Shown piece after piece: positions 56,701 to 64,000 of a DNA stretch of 64,000 nucleotides. The position numbers were made by a program, and so were the translations under genes. The notes beneath the pieces were generated by a model. The model ran no database searches and was not told where the DNA came from. It worked only from the letters and a program-made list of their open reading frames with translations. Each line of letters begins with the position of its first letter. Position 1 is the stretch's first letter. Location: contig OX336390.1 in assembly GCA_946902985.2 (NCBI GenBank), positions 530,180,861 to 530,244,860 on the forward strand. Reading direction: 5' to 3'. Source of the stretch: Meconema thalassinum (lineage: Eukaryota > Arthropoda > Insecta > Orthoptera > Tettigoniidae).

Positions 56701-57107
56701 TTCACGGACAGAACGATTCACCTCACTCGCACGTAAAAGACGCATGAAATTCTACGGACATATAGCTCGAATGGACAACTCCCGACTGACCAAGAAAATC
56801 TTCCTCATAGTCAATGGAAACCGACAAACCAAAGTACGCTGGCTAGCAGACACCCAAAAGGACCTCACTGAAATCAATATTGACCCACTGACAACGACGC
56901 GGACTGCATATAGACAAAAAGTAAATTTGTATAAGTTTCCACCCAAGATCCCTACGGGACAGAATTTGAAACTTAAAGCTGCATGGACACAAGAAAGAAG
57001 ACAGGCACATAGCGAAAGGATGAGGAAGTTTTGGGAAGATAAGAAGAACAAGAAGACCAATGTTAACTAATGGTTCTACGTGCTCCTTAGAGGGCCAAAC
57101 GCATTAT
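53704..57107 (+). mobile_element. Nearly complete LINE (RTE-like), 3.4 kb
   Basis: Flanked by a perfect 16-bp duplication ATATAATATAGGGATA (53688-53703, 57108-57123), so both ends are defined. A 5' UTR of about 270 bp, one long ORF, and a short 3' UTR without a poly(A) tail. The compact one-ORF plan with AP endonuclease and no RNase H fits the RTE group; the exact clade is not proven. Confidence 0.88.
53972..57070 (+). pseudogene. LINE endonuclease/reverse transcriptase, one frameshift
   Basis: 771 codons from 53972, then about 250 more in the +1/-1 frame to 57070. Endonuclease motifs: TLNVQTL, LAVQETRF, LLGDFNAQIG, YVESDHH. RT motifs: NKAPGEDGVIAEVL, IHPLHKKGDK, NNYRGISLLP, YQAGFRPRRSCAEQI, TFVDFKKAYDSID, GVRQGDGLSPLLFN and FAFADDLAI (catalytic Asp pair present). 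Near 56272-56291 the 10-bp word ATGAGATATC occurs twice in tandem and shifts the frame. Downstream are FKYLGEIIG, the C-terminal KRRMKFYGHIARM block and a Lys-rich tail. It reverse-transcribes its RNA at nicked target DNA. Apart from this lesion every motif is intact. Confidence 0.92.
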
Positions 57108-57167
57108 ATATAATATAGGGATAGGAATATAATAGACCTGCCGTACCACACCAGCAGGTGTAAATCG

Positions 57168-57500
57168 CGTGAAAAAAATCTAGTGTACCCCTTGACCCCC
57201 TTAAGCGCATTATACGTATTGATGAATTTTACAGCTCAATTTGGTTCCGTGATAACCTTCTAGCCGTTTGCAAACTTTCACACCAATGTAATTAATGGAA
57301 TTGCATTGCGTCTTACAGCAATAGATGGACCTCTGAGAATCTGTTGCCATGGTTACCGGCTTGTATTCGTTCATAAGTTTATTAAATGAAATTAGTTTTC
57401 TGGGAATATCTCCAAAATGGTTGGTTTTAGGGCCTTAAAATGTGGATTTCGGGGATCCTTTGGGGCCCCCGAGGTTTGCCTCTCACATTGAGGGGCTGAA
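57168..57500. repeat. Old repeat block, copy 2
   Basis: Uninterrupted version of the block at 51961-53680: CTTGACCCCCTTAAGCGC, CCGTGATAACCTTCTAG, GTTACCGGCTTG, GGGGCCCCCGAGG-type words. Confidence 0.65.
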
Positions 57501-57885
57501 AATGATCTTTGGCTCGTCCTTCTCCTCCTATTTCAGCATGTATTTTAAGGGGGTAGGCCCTCTTTTATGAGAGGTACGGAGAAGGGTTACATCAATGATT
57601 AGTGTCGTGCCTCGGTTGGATATCTGTGCCAAAGTTTACGTTGATACACCCAGTTTTTCTCGAGTTATAAGGGAACAAAGTTGTCCACAGACAAACAAAC
57701 AAACCTACAGACAGACCAAAAAATTATTTTCGCGCGCATCCATAATAAAACAGTCTGAAAAGCGTAAATAACTCAAATTTCCGTAGAAATTGCGAAAAAA
57801 AACATACAAACTTTACTTTTTATGTACGTAGAGATATACTCCACCGCTCGGTGTTGACCGTGTTTTATTGCACAAATTTAGGTTT

Positions 57886-58230
57886 TATTCGCTAACCGTT
57901 GGAGATACACGAGAAGTGATACGGACCTTTTGGATAGAAAATTAAATGTTAAATCTCGTGTATGCATCAAAAGTTTGCTATTTCTTAGCGTTCTCTTTTT
58001 ATTTGAAATGGAACTATGAAATTTTGAAACCAAAGGGTGCAGTGACGTCACATATGTGGGTTTTACTCGCTAACCGTTGGAGATGCACGAAAAGTGATAA
58101 GGACCCTTCGGATAGGAAATTAAATTTTGAAGCTCGCATGTGCCATGAAAAGTTTTCTATTTCTTAGCGTTCTCTTTTTATTTGATATGGAATTATGAAA
58201 TTTTGAAACCAAAGGGTGTAGTGACGTCAC
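57886..58230. repeat. Tandem duplication, about 175-bp unit
   Basis: Two units share CGCTAACCGTTGGAGAT, TTTCTTAGCGTTCTC and AACCAAAGGGTG(C/T)AGTGACGTCAC with scattered differences. Confidence 0.75.
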
Positions 58231-58430
58231 TAAAATGGTCGCCATATTTTAATAGTGCAAGATATCGAAATTAAAAGTATCCTATATGTAAACATGGTAA
58301 ATCAGCTACATCCATGCAAAATTTCATTTAAATCGGACCAGTGGTTCTTGCGTTATTGAGTAACAGACAGACAGACAGACAGACAGACAGAAAGACAGAC
58401 ACACACCATCTCATTTTTATATATTAGTAT

Positions 58431-61400
58431 GATAATATGCTAATATCCTACCGTCATCTCTTTGAGGACATATTAAACGTACCTATGTACGATCAGGCCT
58501 TGTATAATCGTAAGTTACGGTTGGGCTATAATACTTGCATGATTCATACTGAACCCCATGTCACATTTGCCATGTGACCTCTTTGGCTCATGAAGAGTTC
58601 ACCATCCATGGAGGAGGTTGATTGAGCGCTCATTTGACTAATATGAGTTGCCACGCCGAGAGTGTATTATATTTTATATAGTTTGTAAAACACATAATTC
58701 TTAACCGATGTTGTAAATATTTTGAATGCACAGAAGAGGAATATGATTTATTATAAATAGGAGACATGAATATGAATGATCCATAGTGAATGCCATAGAT
58801 ATTTCCACAGCCGCACACTTGACCGATGACTAGAGAGTCCATCCGGCATCTTGATGAAGCACTCCTATCGTAAGCATGATTGAAGCTTGACGTGTAACCT
58901 TCGACAGTCATAGTCCTGAAAGTACGTCAAAACGTGCTCGACAAATCGAGGAGTATCAGTATAATCCAGCTTAATCTAACAAATAAGGATACGCGTTTGC
59001 GTGCAGTATAACTGCTAAGTGTCTTTAAAACTATCAGAGATAGCAGATTCTGAATAGTTGTTATATTTCAAGAACTATCTAACGCAGGCGTCAAGCACGC
59101 TGCCAAACCACGCTTTTCAGAAGTGCAACGAAATTTATAAAACAGTGCAGAACAGTAAAGGACAGTTTACGAGTGAATTTAATGTAAACCAGTTTTTAGT
59201 GTGTACTGTAGCACAAGCTACAATATTTAAATTCTGTGAGCGGAAAACCAATGGCCTTTATAACTTGCTAACTGCTACACCAGTGCAAATTCAGTGCAAT
59301 TGCTAGTTGAGGCGTAACAGTAAATTCAGTGCAACCAAATCTTATAGCATCATGGCATTATTAACACACATTTATTGTAAAGAAGAAACACCGATTATTC
59401 ATTCAACTATTAATGTAGGAATGGAGTAGAAACCCCATAGGATGGAGGGGTTTAGCGACGGTTGGACCGTACTACCAATGGTTTAGCGATTGCTGGATTG
59501 CACTATACAGCAAACACGTGGATTACAGGCATCCCATCTTGCTATTTGCTACTTAAACCATGCAAGAATATATGAAGAACACACGTGAGTCGGGCAGATT
59601 GCCGAACATATTTTTATGTACGATCCTGTTATGGGGATTAGCTTAGTTTGACCTTACGCCGCACATTCCTAGGTAGGTTTTATCATTAACATGTACTCCT
59701 AGTGGTGGATGAACCACAACATATCGTATCATTTGCACTTGCTGAGGATAAATGCATTTGCCAACAATTTCTGTAAATAACATTTTTATATCTTCGACAG
59801 AGCATCGAACCAATACACTTTAGCGTCTAGGAATTGTGACACAGTCATGTCTCAATAATTGTATTTTATTTGAGCGGAAAAAACTCAACGACCAGCTGTT
59901 GGCCATGAAGGAAGCCAATGTCACACTTTATTTTGTTTATTTTGACCTTGTAAACGCGATGACAGCGCACTCTTTTCTTTATCAAATTACTTAGAAGGCA
60001 GTGGGCGCAGTGAACACTAAATATTACTACCTGAAAACCAGTGTATGCAGTGTGGAGAAGTGAAACAAATAACGTTATTAATTCGACAAGCAGACGACTG
60101 CCCAAACCAGCTATGAATTGTAACATTATAAGATGAGCTGAGCAAGCTATCTTAGGTTCGAAATAACGGGTCATTTTATAGGACTGCAAGCAAAAGACCC
60201 AGTTTTATAATACTAGATTTCCAGACATTAGGCGTCTGATATCTGAATAAATGAAACACCTTTCTATAAGTTCAGAGTATACAGCTGTTACGACGGCGAT
60301 ATTAAACCTTATCCTCAAGCTTGGATTGTATCAATTTAGTCAGAACCATGTTATGTTAAAACGCACTACAGTGGTAGGATATGATTACCCTTAGATGCAA
60401 GTACAAGTTTTAGTACTTTATGGGCTGGTAACGCGCTCGACTTTTGTCACGTTATTACAGCAGATGATCAATGGATCAGTGGTAATGATCAGCACACAGA
60501 TGCACTATTTAAGGTCGTGGAATTGATTTTTCTTCCAATGATGTGTTTGTATTGGATGTTTGGTACACCAATTGTTTACACTACACGAATTTAACTTGGT
60601 CATTCAAAAAAATACAATGGAACTGATAGGACTAAACTGATCTGATAAATATGAAGGTAATAATCAAATAACAGAATTTTCAACTAAAACTGAGTATAAA
60701 CTAAGGGCTAGGAACTCTAATAAAATTTAACCAAACCTATTAACTTAAATGAACCTTGATGACCATAACTTAGATTTGATTCTTCGACAAATATAGCTTT
60801 CCCTATTGAGCGACGACAGTCAGTTAGTTACGTGTCTAAACGCGGTATCTAAACTGATAATGCGATGTTAGACATGTTTTGCTCATGCAATCGCCGACGT
60901 AACTTTTCTCTCCCAACACAAACATGACCCAAGTTCACAGACTGTGAATTTGCGATGTAGGAAGGTAAAGAGCAGTGGCGCCCATTGCGCACGTAATTTA
61001 AGAGTGTTTACATGTTATACATTTGTGTTGTGATTAGACTAGGCTTTTCATACTTTTTGTTAGGATCAGAATGTGCATAGCTTTAGCTTGGAAATAAATT
61101 TAGGATGAGACGCTTCACGTTTACACCATTGTTATAATTAACGTACGATAGGCATTAGATTAAATGATTATAACGTTAAATGTTGGAAATGACACCATCA
61201 TGTAACTAATATCTAACATTGTAAACAAGTAAATAACTCACCTTGCTGTAGGATCATTCTTGTACTATTATTATTTTTATTGATTCTCCGAAGTAATTGG
61301 ATAGGGAAAATCTACGTGTCATTCTCTTACATTGCATTCTTTGTTTTCCATTTTTGCGTAGGACTTCGAGAGGCTTAATTTGTTAGGATTATCGCACGGA

Positions 61401-61480
61401 GACGAATTACATCATTATGAACATTGTTAGCACGGAATAGCCGTTTTTACCTCTCGGAAGTAGTTAGGGGTCTGCCACTT
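58431..61480. other. 3-kb stretch without recognised features
   Basis: Moderately AT-rich, no repeat shared with the rest of the window, and only short ORFs of chance length (longest about 107 codons, minus strand near 59866-60189, with no domain). This may be unique host sequence or an old element I cannot recognise. Confidence 0.4.
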
Positions 61481-62235
61481 TTAGGTAGATTTCATTAGAA
61501 AGCTAACTATTGCAATGGGTACCATGTTTCGACTTCCGGAAAATTTCGACATATCTTCGCGTTTCACATCCCCCAGACCCCAAAACCACCGTCAGTTCAA
61601 AAGTGTATATATAATTTATGTATATATGTATCTATCTATCTATATATATATCAGTTTCTTGTGGACACGATAACGGCCGTAATTTTGCACCAATCACTTT
61701 GAATTTTTACATAACATGTATCCCTATAAAATCTCGGTCGAGTTCGTTAATGGGCAAAATCGGTCGAAGGGGGTGAAAATGGGGGTCTTTTTTCGAAAAA
61801 GTGAAATTTCGCTATAACTCTCTTAATACGTGAAATATCGAATCCATTCAAAGTTCATAATATGTGTCGGATAAGTGCCAAAAATTTATGTCAAATAAGT
61901 TTTTTGATAGCACCAACCATTGACCAAAGGGGTGGAAAAAAAGTGGGTTTTTCGGGAAACATTAATCATATCTCTCTTAATAGGCACAATATCAAAACCG
62001 TACAAAATGGACAATATTCCTCCAATAATTACCTAAAACTTTTGTCTGAAAGAATTTTCGATATGACCCACCATTACGCCACGGAGTGAGCAAAATGATT
62101 TACATTATAAGATAATTCCAAGTGCCAAGAGTGGTTGCCATGACAACTTTACTTTTAATTGATAAGGGATGAGTCATCAGCAGTTGCTATGACAACGCCA
62201 CTGCACGAGATCACATTCTGTTTTCATATGTCTTT

Positions 62236-62415
62236 GGGAAGCGACTTCGGTATCGGAACTGGTAGCATGCTGAACTTCTATGCCCAAGGTCGCGGATTCA
62301 AACCCGGCTGAAGTCGTCGGATTTACTAAGAGCGCCAAAAAACCCTGAGTATGCTTTCCTTCGGAGGGGAAGTTCCAACGTTCGTTGCGAGTTGATGGTT
62401 CCGGTGGCATCTAGT
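62236..62415 (+). repeat. tRNA-like (SINE family D) segment in unit 1
   Basis: ATCGGAACTGGTAGCATGC (A-box-like) and CGGATTCAAACCCGG (B box), with a body to GGTGGCATCTAGTAG. The same segment recurs at 63225-63400 in unit 2 with GGTTCAAAGCCGG, so it was present before the duplication. Confidence 0.55.
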
Positions 62416-63224
62416 AGCCAAGTTCACAGCTAGGTGTCGTTGATGGTAGTATTTAAATTATGTAGCCTATTTTAGGTAGATTTCATCAGAAAGCTAACTA
62501 TTGCAATGGGTGCCATGTTTCGACTTCCGGAAAATTTCGACATATCTTCGCGTTTCACATCCCCCAGACCCCAAACCACCGTCAGTTCAAAAGTTTATAT
62601 ATATGTGTGTGTATATATATATATGCATATATATCAGTTTCTTGTGGACACGATAACTGCCGTAATTTTGCACCAATCACTTTAATGTTTTACATAATAT
62701 GTAACCCCTTAAAAAATCGGTCGAGTTTGTTAATGGGCAAAATCGGTTAAAGGGGGGTGAAAATGGGGGGGGGGGCTTTTTTATTTCGAAAAAGTGAAAT
62801 GTCGCTATAACTCTCTTAATACGTGAAATATCGAATCAATTAAAAGTTCATAATAATTGTCGGATAAGTGCCAAAAATTTATGTCAAATAGGTTTTTTGA
62901 TAGCACCAACCATTGACCAAAGGGGTGGAAAAAAGTGTTTTTTTCGGGAAACATCATATATCTCTCTTAATAGGCACAATATCAAACCCGTACATAATGG
63001 AAAATATTCCCCTAATAATTACCTAAAACTTTGTCTGAAAGAATTTTTGATCTGACCTACCATTACGCCAAGGGATGAGAAAAATGATTTCGAAATTAAA
63101 GAACATGCCAAGTGCCATCAGAGGTTACCGTGACAACACTTCTAAATTGATGAGGGATGAGCTATCAGAGGTTGCCAAGAAAACGCCATTGCACGAGATC
63201 ACATTCATTTTTCCATCTGACTGT

Positions 63225-63400
63225 GGGAAGCGGCTAACTGGTAGCATGCTGAACTTATATGCCCAAGGTCGCTGGTTCAAAGCCGGCCAAAGTCGTCTGA
63301 TTTTCTAAGAGCGCTAAAAATCCCTCAGCATGCTTTGGAGGAGAAGTTCCAACGTTCGTTGCAAGTTGCTGGTTGCGGTGGCATCTAGTAGCCAAGTTCA
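63225..63400 (+). repeat. tRNA-like (SINE family D) segment in unit 2
   Basis: Copy of 62236-62415 with a damaged B box (GGTTCAAAGCC) and a deletion in the head, hence not a working promoter. Confidence 0.55.
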
Positions 63401-63693
63401 CTGCTAGGTGTCGTTCACGTTAGTATATGGTACAAAATTAGGAACTACTACTTAAAATTGACCGTCTGCAGACCTTACCTGAATTACAGACTAATACAGT
63501 CATCGCAATTAACACCGTTTATCAGTTTCTACACACCCGGGGTTACATAACCACGTTGCCGCAGCCCCTAAACTGAGGAACCAACAAAAATCTCTGCGGG
63601 AGATAAAATTTTGCGAGAAGAAGTAACAGACTGTCAGATAGTTACACATCAGTTCCAAACCTTGCATAAGGACAGTGTGTTCACAAGTATAAC

Positions 63694-63760
63694 ATGTAGT
63701 TCCGTGAAGAACTATACAGCCTATTTTCATATATCTTACTTATGTTAATTGCCTCTATCT
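63694..63760 (+). mobile_element. HINE type A, copy 4, left end
   Basis: Reads TGTAGTTCCGTGAAGAACTA then CAGCCTATTTTCATATATC and GTTAATTGCCTCTATC like the other copies, then is interrupted by the mariner. The rest lies beyond the window. Confidence 0.7.
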
Positions 63761-64000
63761 ACGAGGCACGTCCAAAAAGTAAGCTCCGTTTGGTAATAAA
63801 ATTAAATTGTGTACAGATACAGAAAAAATATTTATTGCACAACATTCTACACCTCTTAAACTACTTTTCCACGTAACTGCCGAACTTTTGCAGGCATTTG
63901 TCATAGCGTGGCACAAGTTTTTGGATACCTTCTTCATAGAAGTTTGCCGCCGACCCATAAACGAGAGTGAAGACACCCCTTAAGATATCCTACTGATTGG
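63760..64000 (-). mobile_element. mariner-type transposon, 3' part, runs off the window
   Basis: TA followed by CGAGGCACGTCCAAAAAGTA, a mariner-like terminal repeat with the common AAAAAGTAA core, interrupts the HINE. The enclosed minus-strand frame is the transposase C-terminus. Confidence 0.7.
63861..64000 (-). pseudogene. mariner transposase C-terminal end (partial)
   Basis: The minus-strand frame ending at the TAG 63861-63863 reads NFYEEGIQKLVPRYDKCLQK and then GSYVEK, the conserved mariner C-terminus (Y-x-x-G-I-x-K-L-V-x-R-Y-x-K-C...Y-V-E-K). A TAG in the same frame near 63990 indicates decay. The catalytic D,D34D region would lie beyond the window end. Confidence 0.82.

Larger units (their letters stand above)
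51331..58430. repeat. Composite repeat nest bounded by TACTAGCAG...ATATTAGTA
   Basis: The left edge TATTACTAGCAGAAGTACCCG and right edge CATTTTTATATATTAGTATG, with a (CAGA)n tract just inside the right edge (58363-58405), resemble a common class of arthropod dispersed repeat. Inside are SINE, MITE and LINE insertions listed separately. Whether this is one old element or several is not settled. Confidence 0.35.
61481..63425. repeat. Tandem duplication with 991-bp period
   Basis: Unit 1 (61481-62471) and unit 2 (62472-about 63425) align over their whole length, from TTAGGTAGATTTCAT to TAGCCAAGTTCAC. Both contain the (TATC/TATA)n tract, a GTGAAATTTCGCTATAAC-type block and the same tRNA-like segment. 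They differ by many substitutions and indels, so the duplication is not recent. Confidence 0.85.

Overview
The window is eukaryotic and almost entirely mobile DNA. Introns with GT/AG borders, tRNA-derived SINEs, BEL/Pao, LINE, mariner, pogo/Tigger, hAT and Helentron-type elements, and TTAGG runs (the insect telomere unit) point to an arthropod, most likely an insect with a large repeat-rich genome. An orthopteroid insect is my guess, not something I can prove from the sequence. I found no convincing single-copy host gene.

Layout. 0.1-2.2 kb: Helentron-like element (HINE type B) with a nested SINE. 2.2-5.5 kb: AT-rich tandem repeats, a SINE, a TTAGG/minisatellite block, a decayed Copia gag and a LINE reverse-transcriptase fragment. 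5.55-37.86 kb: an LTR retrotransposon with two LTRs of about 860 bp, 4-bp target duplication and an internal region without pol (LARD-like). Its left LTR is split by a 22.35-kb hAT element (6.21-28.57 kb; hAT termini, 8-bp target duplication with one mismatch). That hAT holds a decayed ZMYM1-like transposase, a Tigger remnant and a 17.5-kb near-perfect palindrome (10.59-28.13 kb).

The palindrome is the centre of interest. Each arm (about 7.06 kb before later insertions) carries, from tip to centre: a subterminal array of about 150-bp units, a small spliced gene, a BIR-BIR-RING inhibitor-of-apoptosis gene, a 99-aa protein identical in both arms, two FLYWCH zinc-finger ORFs, a 13-bp minisatellite and TTAGG-like runs, around a 35-bp loop. 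The right arm has three later insertions (two HINEs and a 384-bp repeat) that are absent from the left arm, so the arms act as filled and empty sites. Genes are decayed in a mosaic: some are broken in one arm, some in both, and some are intact in both.

37.99-43.86 kb: a complete but mutated BEL/Pao retrotransposon on the minus strand, with identical-length LTRs and a 5-bp target duplication. 45.0-50.4 kb: SINE-like repeats and a third HINE holding a THAP-domain element. 51.3-58.4 kb: a nest of SINEs, a TA-flanked MITE and an almost intact LINE with a 16-bp target duplication. 58.4-61.5 kb: nothing recognised. 61.5-63.4 kb: a 991-bp tandem duplication. 63.7-64.0 kb: the start of another HINE interrupted by a mariner that runs off the window.

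The boundaries give an order of events: LINE fragment, then the LARD into it, then the hAT into the left LTR; the HINEs entered the palindrome's right arm after the arms existed. The hAT transposase is far more decayed than the LTR divergence (about 14 differences in 855 bp by eye) would allow if it had been active on arrival. This suggests that the 22-kb composite, palindrome included, was mobilised in trans as one unit.
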